NCBI GenBank assembly: GCA_029879945.1 | Contig: JAOUPJ010000216.1 | Location: 1-6,161, forward strand | Length of the DNA stretch: 6,161 nucleotides | Source: Gammaproteobacteria bacterium | GTDB lineage: Bacteria > Pseudomonadota > Gammaproteobacteria > S012-40 | Reading direction: 5' to 3' | In this document: one piece after another, positions 1 through 6,048 of the stretch | How the letters are laid out: each line of letters starts with the position of its first letter | Position numbering within the stretch: position 1 is the first letter of the stretch | The notes under the pieces: generated by a model | Told to the model about the DNA's origin: nothing | What the model saw: the letters and a program-made list of their open reading frames with translations, nothing else | Databases searched by the model: none | Position numbers and translations under genes: made by a program

Positions 1-783
1 AAACTCAAACATATTCTGCTCATTGATTCCGAACTCAATAACCGCCTCTCGATTGGTGGAAAGGGCGACAAAATGATTGCGAATCGCCTTTTCGGCTCCT
101 AACTTGCCAAGCAGCCACTTTCTCGCACTATAGGCATTGGTCATGGTTTCTTGGGTGGTAAAGGTCTTCGACGCTATAATAAAGAGTGTGGTCTGTGCAT
201 CACAGGCTTCCAACGTCTGCGTGAGGTGGGTGCCATCTATGTTTGAGACAAAATGAAACTTCAGGGTCTTGTCCACATAAGGCCATAAGGCATCCACAAC
301 CATCTTGGGCCCCAGGTCAGATCCCCCTATTCCAATATTGACAACATCGGTGAATCGCTTTCCTGTAAAACCGGTGAGGGATCCACTGCGTATAGCATTG
401 GAAAACGTTTCCATTTGTGACAATATCCTGTTCACATCTTTCAACACATAGCGCCCGTCCACCTGAAGAGTTTCATCTACCGAACCTCTCAAGGCGACAT
501 GCAACACAGACCTTTGCTCAGTGGAATTGATCTTCTCGCCTCTAAACATTTTCTCAATCCAGTCTCTCAATCCACATTGCTCGGCGAGCTGAATCAACTC
601 TACTATAACCTGGGCGTTGATTAGATTTTTTGAATAGTCAAAATAGATTTCCTCTGCCTCCAGAGAAAATTTAACAAAGCGATTCGGGTCCATAGCAAAC
701 AGATCTCGCATATGGATTGATTTTAATTGTGCTGCTAATTGATTTAACTTCCGCCATGCCGGTGTGTCGCCAGGATTGACCAT
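1..783 (-). CDS. pgi: Glucose-6-phosphate isomerase, N-terminal part (runs off left edge)
   Basis: Cytosolic glycolytic and gluconeogenic enzyme interconverting glucose 6-phosphate and fructose 6-phosphate. I translated the minus strand from ATG at 783-781; the frame stays open for 261 codons to base 1, about half of the roughly 550 residues usual for the bacterial enzyme. Family hallmarks are present: LRDLFA-like MRDLFAMDPNRF near the N-terminus, LDYSKN-like FDYSKN, the sugar-phosphate loop IGIGGSDLGP at residues 150-159, and the phosphate-binding SKTFTTQET at 205-213. The reading ends in NMFEF, which in this family lies shortly before the second half carrying the catalytic Glu and His, so those residues cannot be checked here. 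The start is supported by AAGGAG eight bases upstream. It is transcribed divergently from the tetR operon and is probably a housekeeping neighbour unrelated to it. Family assignment is firm; intactness beyond the edge is unknown. Confidence 0.97.
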   Translation of the reverse strand, partial: MVNPGDTPAWRKLNQLAAQLKSIHMRDLFAMDPNRFVKFSLEAEEIYFDYSKNLINAQVIVELIQLAEQCGLRDWIEKMFRGEKINSTEQRSVLHVALRGSVDETLQVDGRYVLKDVNRILSQMETFSNAIRSGSLTGFTGKRFTDVVNIGIGGSDLGPKMVVDALWPYVDKTLKFHFVSNIDGTHLTQTLEACDAQTTLFIIASKTFTTQETMTNAYSARKWLLGKLGAEKAIRNHFVALSTNREAVIEFGINEQNMFEF

Positions 784-791
784 ACTGCAAA

Positions 792-797
792 CTCCTT
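792..797 (-). promoter_or_regulatory. Ribosome binding site of pgi
   Basis: On the minus strand this reads AAGGAG, with an 8-nt spacer before the ATG at 783-781. This is a near-perfect Shine-Dalgarno site and fixes the pgi start. Slightly upstream in the same leader, AGTCC and GGACT (804-808 and 816-820) could form a weak 5-bp stem with a 7-nt loop, too small to call regulatory. Confidence 0.85.
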
Positions 798-908
798 GAA
801 ATCAGTCCAAAGCGGGGACTTGGGCAGTCACCTCTTATCTGCCTTTAGCGGCAAAGAAAAGTAGAAATAAACCCCAAAATGAATCTAACAAATATTTTAA
901 TACTCTAT

Positions 909-963
909 ATAATCAATAAGATACATATTATTAATAATATATAATAAATTTTTTGTTGATTAT
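909..963. repeat. 8-bp inverted repeat flanking the palindrome and overlapping the -35
   Basis: The left arm ataatcaa (909-916) is the exact reverse complement of the right arm ttgattat (956-963). The arms are 39 bp apart and enclose the 16-bp palindrome, though their centre (936) is offset from that of the palindrome (932.5). The right arm overlaps the candidate -35 hexamer TTGATT of the tetR promoter, and the left arm carries the same TTGATT facing pgi. It could be a pair of operator half-sites or paired divergent -35 elements. Chance is a real alternative given the base composition. Confidence 0.3.
925..940. repeat. 16-bp perfect palindrome, candidate repressor operator
   Basis: The sequence atattattaataatat is identical to its own reverse complement and sits in the middle of the divergent intergenic region, 16 bp upstream of the candidate -35 of tetR. 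TetR-family dimers bind palindromes of about this size, often beside their own gene, so an operator role is reasonable. The caution is that it consists only of A and T in an AT-rich stretch, where palindromes arise easily by chance; it could equally be an UP-like element or simply flexible DNA. Confidence 0.35.
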
Positions 964-984
964 TCATTTTTGAAAGTCTATAGT
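956..984 (+). promoter_or_regulatory. Candidate sigma-70 promoter of the tetR operon
   Basis: A -35 hexamer TTGATT (956-961, four of six consensus bases) is followed by a 17-bp spacer and a -10 hexamer TATAGT (979-984, five of six). The spacing is optimal. Counting from the -10, transcription would begin at about 991-992, right at the A of the tetR start codon at 992. This is the best promoter-like arrangement I found before the operon, and no comparable one appears between the operon's genes, so it may drive all four. Confidence 0.55.
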
Positions 985-991
985 TCTAACC

Positions 992-1597
992 ATGGTAAAC
1001 GTACACACTGAACAAGAAACCTCAGCGCTTCGAAACAATATTGTAGAGGCAGCCCGTAATCGTTTTCTTATCTATGGTGTTGGTAAAACCACCATGAATG
1101 AGATCGCTGAAGATGTGAAGATGACAGCGGGTAACCTCTATCGCTATTTTGAAAATAAAAAAGACATCGCTGCGGCCTGCGCCCTAGCCTGTATTTCTGA
1201 ATCCTGTGAGAAACTCAATGAAATAGCCGACAATGGTTCTCTAAGTGCCAGGGAACAACTTACGCAGTATGTCCTGACACTACTGGAACTTAATATTGAG
1301 ATGTCTCAAGAACAACCCAAACTGGGAGAGCTGATTGAGTTTGTTAGCCGGGAAAGACAAGAAATGATCGTCTTTCATGTGGAATCTCAAGCCCATATCA
1401 TCGGAAAAATACTCACGCGTGGTAACAGCACCCAGGAGTTCGAAGTGAGGGACATTGTGCAAACTGCTAAAACTATATATAGCTCACTTGTCCTTTTTGA
1501 TATTCCTAATTTTCTACATGTCTATCCCAAAGATGAATTTCGCAGGCTAGCTCGCTCTCTTGTGGAATTACTCATCAACGGATTAGCAAAAAAATAA
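992..1597 (+). CDS. TetR/AcrR-family transcriptional regulator
   Basis: A cytosolic one-component repressor of 201 residues, the usual family length. The N-terminal DNA-binding domain is at about residues 13-60: a first helix (NNIVEAARNRFLIYG), then TTMNEIAEDVKMTAGNLYRYFENKKD, in which the turn and recognition helix around T45-Y50 and the closing YxYFxNK pattern match the TetR HTH signature. The remaining ~140 residues are helical and divergent, as expected for a ligand-binding and dimerisation domain; nothing there reveals the ligand. ATG 992 is the only in-frame start between the upstream stop at 971 and the HTH, yet it lacks a clear Shine-Dalgarno site (only a poor GAAAG about 15 nt away). 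The gene ends 20 nt before the RND gene on the same strand, so it most likely represses its own operon through sites in 900-985. The inducer is plausibly the exported compound; that is inference. Confidence 0.93.
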   Translation: MVNVHTEQETSALRNNIVEAARNRFLIYGVGKTTMNEIAEDVKMTAGNLYRYFENKKDIAAACALACISESCEKLNEIADNGSLSAREQLTQYVLTLLELNIEMSQEQPKLGELIEFVSRERQEMIVFHVESQAHIIGKILTRGNSTQEFEVRDIVQTAKTIYSSLVLFDIPNFLHVYPKDEFRRLARSLVELLINGLAKK

Positions 1598-1605
1598 ACA
1601 ATTGT

Positions 1606-1609
1606 GGAG
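1606..1609 (+). promoter_or_regulatory. Ribosome binding site deciding the GTG start of the RND gene
   Basis: GGAG within gtggaga lies 8 nt before GTG 1618. No in-frame ATG lies nearby, and the protein begins with the expected short cytoplasmic stretch before TM1, so GTG is taken as the start. The site lies in the 20-nt gap after tetR, which leaves no room for a separate complete promoter there. Confidence 0.75.
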
Positions 1610-1617
1610 ACTCGCCC

Positions 1618-3933
1618 GTGAATCAACTCGAAAGAACGTGGGGACCCCTGGTCGTTAAGTATCGCTGGCTAGTGATACTGTTAACATTAGGCGTTGTTGT
1701 GGCCTCAGCCAGCGGCGCAAGATTTCTAACTGTCAATTCAGATTACCGAGTCTTTTTTAGCGCAGAAAATCCACAGCTGCAAGAATTTGATCGCATTGAG
1801 CGAACCTACACAAAAAATGACAATATACTTTTTGTGGTTACACCAAAGGGTGACAATATATTTAATCCACAAACTCTCAGCGCGATTAAAGAGCTTACTG
1901 ATCTTTCGTGGAAAATTCCCTACTCCATACGAGTCGATTCCATTGCAAACTTCCAGCACAGCCATTCTGAAGAAGATGATCTCATTGTAGAGGCCCTGAT
2001 CGATAATACCAGCGATCTTGATCAAGAACGTATTAATAAAATTCAGGACATATCCCTTAATGAACCGCTCCTGGTAAATCGCATGGTTTCCTCAGACAAA
2101 CGTATTGCGGGTGTAAATGTTACATTTCAACTACCCGGTAAAGAGCTGCATTTTGAAGTGCCCTCAGCTGTCGCCAAAGCCAGGGAAATTAAAGATACCA
2201 TTCTTGCCAAATACCCGGATTTGAGTATCAAACTGGTTGGAGGTGTCATGATGAATAACGCCTTCAACGAATCCTCCATGAAAGATATGCAGTCCCTTAT
2301 CCCGCTTAGTTACCTACTGATGTTTGCGGTGTTGTGGTTATTGGTTCGCGGATTTTCCGGTGTGTTACTTACCCTGATTGTCATTGCCTTTAGTGTCGTC
2401 ATTTCCTTGGGTTTGGGGGGCTATATCGGCGTTACCATATCTCCACCCGTAGCCTCTTCACCGGTGATTATATTAACTATCGCTATCGCCAACACAGTTC
2501 ATATTCTGGTATCGCTGAACCAGGCACTGGCAAGCGGTAAGGAAAAATTTTCCGCTATTTACGAAAGCGTTCGCGTCAATCTGCAACCCGTTTTTCTCAC
2601 CAGCTTGACGACGGCGATTGGTTTCTTAACCATGAATTTCTCAGAAGTGCCGCCTTTTAAGGATTTGGGGAATGTGGTGGCAATCGGGGTCATGAGTTCC
2701 TTTTTCCTGGCGACCCTCTTTGTGCCCGCAGTCTTGAGTCTGATTAAGATAAAGCCGCGTCAAAGTAGCAATTCCCAAACCTTTATGGAAAAATTTGGTG
2801 GTTTTGTCGTAAAGAACAAAAAGCCATTGTTGATTTCCTCACTTATTCTTGCGCCTGTGCTTTCGTTTATGGCGAGCAAAAATGAATTGAATGATATATT
2901 CGTCCATTACTTTGATCAATCAGTGGAATTCAGACAAGATACGGACTACGCATCCCAAAACCTGACCGGCAGCTATATTTTCGATATTTCATTGGACTCA
3001 GGTGCATCAGACGGTATCAGTGACCCCAATTTTCTTACCGATGTGGAACGCCTAGCCCAATGGTTTAAACAACGTCCGGAAGCTACGCACGTCAACAGCT
3101 TTACCGAAACAGTTAAACGATTGAATCGAAACATGCATGGAGACAATCAAGACTGGTACAAACTACCCACTGAACGAGATCTGGCTGCCCAATATATTTT
3201 GCTCTATGAAATGTCTTTGCCTTATGGCTTAGATTTAAACAATCAACTCGACATAAAAAAATCGTCCACCCGTCTTTTAGTAACGTTGGATACACTATCA
3301 ACCAAACAAGTTCTGAATCTGGAACGCGAAACCAGAGAGTTTATTGATAATAATCTCAAATCATTAAACAGCTATATTATCTCCGGTCCCACGCTTATGT
3401 TTGGTCATATTTCTTATCGAAATATTGTCGCCATGTTAACTGGCACGGCCGTGGCGCTCATATTGATCTCAGCCATTTTGTTGATATCCTTGCGTTCGGT
3501 TAAGATAGGCCTAATAAGCCTAGTCCCAAATTTGATTCCAGCGTTGATGGGCTTTGGTGTATGGGCCCTGTTTGTCGGAGAAATTGGTCTTGCCGTTTCT
3601 GTGGTTGCTTCGGTTACACTGGGTATCGTAGTAGACGATACAGTACACTTTCTCAGCAAATATCTAAGAGCAAGACGCGAGTTAAACATGGATAGCGGGG
3701 AAGCCGTTGTCTATGCCTTTAAAACCGTCGGCAAAGCCCTAATGACCACTTCCGCAATTTTGATTTCCGGATTTCTCATTCTGGCCATGTCCAGTTTTGA
3801 ATTAAATTCCAGCTTGGGTGCCTTGTCATCAATTGTTATTTTCATCGCTCTTGTAGCCGATTTTTTACTCTTGCCACCTCTGTTAATGCTTATTGAAGGA
3901 AAAAGAAATGAAAAAGCCCCTAATCCTGTTTAG
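1618..3933 (+). CDS. RND-superfamily (MMPL-type) inner-membrane exporter
   Basis: A 771-residue inner-membrane transporter of the 'predicted exporter, RND superfamily' group, which uses the proton gradient and is often linked to lipids or other hydrophobic cargo. The two-fold RND plan is clear. TM1 is at ~17-37, followed by a periplasmic domain (~39-222); TM2-TM6 fall at ~226-243, 249-272, 280-302, 323-341 and 350-376. TM7 is at ~403-419, followed by a second periplasmic domain (~420-600); TM8-TM12 fall at ~604-625, 630-653, 657-680, 707-724 and 735-758. Family motifs include PNLIP at 637-641 and GIVVDDTVHF in TM10, with the acidic pair D673-D674 as the likely proton relay. The equivalent TM4 site reads AIANTVHI, with A291-N292 in place of the acids. 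Length is normal for the group and below that of tripartite multidrug RND pumps (~1,000). Its 3' end overlaps the LolA-like gene by 26 nt. Substrate unknown. Confidence 0.92.
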   Translation: MNQLERTWGPLVVKYRWLVILLTLGVVVASASGARFLTVNSDYRVFFSAENPQLQEFDRIERTYTKNDNILFVVTPKGDNIFNPQTLSAIKELTDLSWKIPYSIRVDSIANFQHSHSEEDDLIVEALIDNTSDLDQERINKIQDISLNEPLLVNRMVSSDKRIAGVNVTFQLPGKELHFEVPSAVAKAREIKDTILAKYPDLSIKLVGGVMMNNAFNESSMKDMQSLIPLSYLLMFAVLWLLVRGFSGVLLTLIVIAFSVVISLGLGGYIGVTISPPVASSPVIILTIAIANTVHILVSLNQALASGKEKFSAIYESVRVNLQPVFLTSLTTAIGFLTMNFSEVPPFKDLGNVVAIGVMSSFFLATLFVPAVLSLIKIKPRQSSNSQTFMEKFGGFVVKNKKPLLISSLILAPVLSFMASKNELNDIFVHYFDQSVEFRQDTDYASQNLTGSYIFDISLDSGASDGISDPNFLTDVERLAQWFKQRPEATHVNSFTETVKRLNRNMHGDNQDWYKLPTERDLAAQYILLYEMSLPYGLDLNNQLDIKKSSTRLLVTLDTLSTKQVLNLERETREFIDNNLKSLNSYIISGPTLMFGHISYRNIVAMLTGTAVALILISAILLISLRSVKIGLISLVPNLIPALMGFGVWALFVGEIGLAVSVVASVTLGIVVDDTVHFLSKYLRARRELNMDSGEAVVYAFKTVGKALMTTSAILISGFLILAMSSFELNSSLGALSSIVIFIALVADFLLLPPLLMLIEGKRNEKAPNPV
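3896..3900 (+). promoter_or_regulatory. Ribosome binding site deciding the start of the LolA-like gene
   Basis: AAGGA, inside the last codons of the RND gene, lies 7 nt before ATG 3908. This favours ATG 3908 over the in-frame TTG at 3893, which would place extra charged residues (KEKE) before the signal peptide and would put the Shine-Dalgarno site inside the gene. Its placement within the upstream gene suggests translational coupling. Confidence 0.8.
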
Positions 3934-4696
3934 TTTAGCGATAACGATTTTCTCTTCCCAACTATTGTTTGCGCAAACAGCCGAAGAGAGGGGACTCGAA
4001 ATAGCCAAGAAACAGGTGGTCCGCGACCAAGGCTGGATTGACTTGCAGGCTGATCTGGAAATGATCCTTTTTAACCGTCATGGTGAGCAGTCCAATCGTA
4101 GTAACTCTATTAAAACAATGGAAGTAAAAGACGATGGCGATAAAAGTCTGATCGTATTTCATACCCCCAAAGATCTAAAAGGGACGGCCATGCTCACCTA
4201 CTCGCATGCTGTCGTTCCTGATGAACAATGGTTATATCTGCCTGCGCTAAAGCGCACGAAACGGATTTCTTCGTCCAATAAATCGGGGCCATTTCTGGGT
4301 AGCGAGTTTGCCTATGAGGATTTATCTTCTTTCGAAATTGAAAAATTCAGTTACAAATATATTAAAGAAGAATCCATAAAGGGCAGACCCTGTTATGTTG
4401 TAGAGTATACACCACTCTACTCCAACTCCGGGTATACCAGACAACTTGCCTGGGTCGACAAGGAATTATATCATCCCTTGCGGATTGACTTTTATGATCG
4501 TAAAAATGAGATCCTCAAAACCCTCACTTTCGATGGATACAAAAAATACCTCGACAAGATTTGGCGGCCCACCACTATGGATGTGGTCAACCACCAAACG
4601 GGAAAGCGGACTCTATTAACTTGGAACAATATTCGCCTTAACACAGGACTTAAAGACTCTGAATTCAGCACTGCAAAACTAAAAACAGCAAGATAA
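3908..4696 (+). CDS. Periplasmic LolA-like 'outer membrane lipoprotein-sorting' protein
   Basis: A secreted protein of 262 residues counted from ATG 3908. A Sec signal peptide (KK, then a hydrophobic core, ending LLFA) is probably cleaved after residue 22, leaving Q as the first mature residue; there is no lipobox cysteine, so it is soluble in the periplasm. The mature part matches the LolA-like family annotated as outer membrane lipoprotein-sorting protein. Signs are HTPKDLKGTAMLTY, then WLYLPALKRTKRI at residues 108-120 and FLGSEFAYEDL at 129-139, followed by alternating beta-type segments expected of an open half-barrel with a hydrophobic groove. This family commonly sits beside MMPL/RND exporters and is thought to carry a lipid or lipid-like cargo; it is not the housekeeping LolA of the Lol pathway. 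The start overlaps the RND gene by 26 nt, and the next gene follows after 5 nt, so the three are made together. Cargo unknown. Confidence 0.88.
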   Translation: MKKPLILFSLAITIFSSQLLFAQTAEERGLEIAKKQVVRDQGWIDLQADLEMILFNRHGEQSNRSNSIKTMEVKDDGDKSLIVFHTPKDLKGTAMLTYSHAVVPDEQWLYLPALKRTKRISSSNKSGPFLGSEFAYEDLSSFEIEKFSYKYIKEESIKGRPCYVVEYTPLYSNSGYTRQLAWVDKELYHPLRIDFYDRKNEILKTLTFDGYKKYLDKIWRPTTMDVVNHQTGKRTLLTWNNIRLNTGLKDSEFSTAKLKTAR

Positions 4697-4701
4697 GTGA
4701 T

Positions 4702-5883
4702 ATGAAAAACCTATTTTTGTCGGCAATTGCTCTCATTTCCTTCAGCGCTGCAGGCAGTGAATTTTCTGGGTCCGTGGGCGCAGAAATTCGATCCTATCTA
4801 CATGAATCTGGCAATCCAGAGCAAACCAATAGTAATGCCTCCTTCTATTTGCAACCAAAATGGGAAAAACGTTTTCTGGAAGACAAGCTCCAGTTTCTCG
4901 CTGAGCCCTACTATCGCTATGATGAGAATGACGAAAACCGTAGCCACGGCGACCTACGAGAGCTTTTCCTGGCCTACCATAGAGACACGTGGAGCGTGCT
5001 AGCGGGTGTAAAAAAGATTTTTTGGGGAGTTGCGGAAACGGTCAATCATGTCGACATCATCAACACCAGAGACCTGGCAGATGATCTCAATGGAGACCGC
5101 AAACTGGGGCAACCTATGCTCAAATTTGATTTATTCAACGAATGGGGTAATTTTCAGTTCTATACCCTTCCCTATTTTCGACAACCCACCTACCCCAGTT
5201 CGACCAGTCGACTCGGATTGGGTTTTGACATAGAAACCGCCCAGCCCATCTATCAAAGCACAGAAAAAGAGAGTCACATAGACTATGCATTTCGCTGGGC
5301 TCACAGCCTAAATATCGTAGATCTTGGTCTTTCCTATTTCACGGGAACAGGCCGTGAGCCCATTCTTATCCCCGATACAATCACAGGGAAGTTGGTTCCA
5401 CACTATTTTTTAATTACACAATATGGACTAGATTTTCAAGTTACCTTTGAAACCGTTCTACTTAAACTGGAATACATCGAAAGATCCGGGTTACTGGATG
5501 AAACGTATCAGGCCTACACCACCGGATTTGAATATTCCTTCTATTCACTGTTTGGCACAAACGTAGACGTAGGCATCGTCTCAGAGTATGTTTACAATGG
5601 TTTTTCGAAAGCCTCATTTATAACTCCTTTTGAAGACGATCTTTTCCTCGGTGTACGTGTCGCCTTGAATGACACGCAAAGTTCTGAAATGTTAGCGGGA
5701 GTATTTCACGACTTGAGCGGAGAGGGAAATGTTTTCAGTTTAGAAGCGAGCAGACGCATATCAGAGGAATACAAAGTTATTCTAAAGGCAAATATCTACC
5801 ACGATATTAGTAAGAATGATTTAATTCTCTACAGTATTGCCAATGATGATAATATACAGGGCGAGTTAATTTACTACTTTTGA
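4702..5883 (+). CDS. Outer-membrane beta-barrel protein, DUF1302-like
   Basis: A 393-residue predicted outer-membrane protein. A signal peptide (MKN, then LFLSAIALISFSA) is probably cleaved after AGS at 17-19. The mature chain shows alternating aromatic and polar strands throughout and ends in YYF, the terminal phenylalanine typical of BAM-inserted barrels. At residues 84-125 it has DLRELFLAY, then AGVKKIFWG, then VDIINTRDL. This resembles the conserved core of DUF1302 outer-membrane proteins as I recall it (LRE...Y, G+Q.-.WG, D.iNP.D), with W108-G109, D118, N121 and D124 retained. It is shorter than typical DUF1302 proteins, so it may be a sister family. The ATG is 5 nt after the LolA-like stop with only a weak purine-rich ribosome site (AAGATAAG), consistent with coupling. 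As the last gene, it would be the outer-membrane port or receptor of the system. An alginate- or porin-like channel is an alternative. Confidence 0.8.
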   Translation: MKNLFLSAIALISFSAAGSEFSGSVGAEIRSYLHESGNPEQTNSNASFYLQPKWEKRFLEDKLQFLAEPYYRYDENDENRSHGDLRELFLAYHRDTWSVLAGVKKIFWGVAETVNHVDIINTRDLADDLNGDRKLGQPMLKFDLFNEWGNFQFYTLPYFRQPTYPSSTSRLGLGFDIETAQPIYQSTEKESHIDYAFRWAHSLNIVDLGLSYFTGTGREPILIPDTITGKLVPHYFLITQYGLDFQVTFETVLLKLEYIERSGLLDETYQAYTTGFEYSFYSLFGTNVDVGIVSEYVYNGFSKASFITPFEDDLFLGVRVALNDTQSSEMLAGVFHDLSGEGNVFSLEASRRISEEYKVILKANIYHDISKNDLILYSIANDDNIQGELIYYF

Positions 5884-5924
5884 CGGCATTTTATTCAATT
5901 TACTCCCCGCCTCTAACTAACCTA

Positions 5925-5949
5925 GATGTCTGAAAACCCTCAGACCATC
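5925..5949. terminator. Hairpin in the intergenic region after the operon, possible terminator
   Basis: GTCTGA (5928-5933) pairs perfectly with TCAGAC (5940-5945) across a 6-nt loop, and GAT (5925-5927) can extend the stem with ATC (5947-5949) past one bulged C. It lies about 40 nt after the stop of the barrel gene, between it and a probable gene facing the other way. No U-tract follows on either strand, so it is not a canonical intrinsic terminator; it may be a 3'-end stabilising structure or chance. The rest of 5884-6048 shows nothing else I can support. Confidence 0.3.
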
Positions 5950-6048
5950 AGATATGCGCAATTTCATCACTAGCAACATTATAACCGCTGATATTTAATG
6001 GCCCCACTCATTACATCAAACGGTCAATTTTTCTCAGTAATATGATTT

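Larger units (their letters stand above)
784..991. other. Divergent intergenic region between pgi and the tetR operon
   Basis: This 208-bp region separates two genes that point away from each other. The pgi-proximal half (about 784-880) is of ordinary composition and probably forms the pgi leader. The half next to tetR (about 885-970) is almost entirely A and T and contains a palindrome, an inverted repeat and a promoter, listed separately. No small coding frame is convincing here. I could not find a good promoter for pgi: a TTGATT at 916-911 (minus strand) has only poor -10 matches at acceptable spacing. Confidence 0.8.

Noticed and set aside
842..854. Small stem TGCC/GGCA in the pgi leader as a riboswitch or attenuator
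   Set aside because: Only a 4-bp stem with no conserved riboswitch features; expected by chance.
888..916. Promoter for pgi using TTGATT at 916-911 on the minus strand
   Set aside because: At spacers of 16 to 18 bp the -10 candidates match only two or three of six consensus bases, so I could not support a call.
1738..2025. Minus-strand and other-frame open stretches inside the RND, LolA-like and barrel genes (for example 1738-2025, 3414-3689, 4727-5002)
   Set aside because: They lie wholly within well-supported genes, have no ribosome sites or recognisable protein features, and are explained as shadows of the real frames.
3893..3907. TTG 3893 as start of the LolA-like gene
   Set aside because: ATG 3908 has AAGGA at ideal spacing and begins directly with a signal peptide; the TTG start would bury the ribosome site in the coding region.
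1618..5883. A tripartite multidrug efflux pump of the AcrAB-TolC type
   Set aside because: The RND protein is ~770 residues rather than ~1,000, no membrane-fusion adaptor is encoded, and the outer-membrane protein is a beta-barrel of porin-like pattern rather than a TolC-type helical tunnel.
5925..5949. Treating the hairpin as a confirmed intrinsic terminator
   Set aside because: There is no run of T after the stem on either strand, and the stem is short with a bulge; reported only at low confidence.
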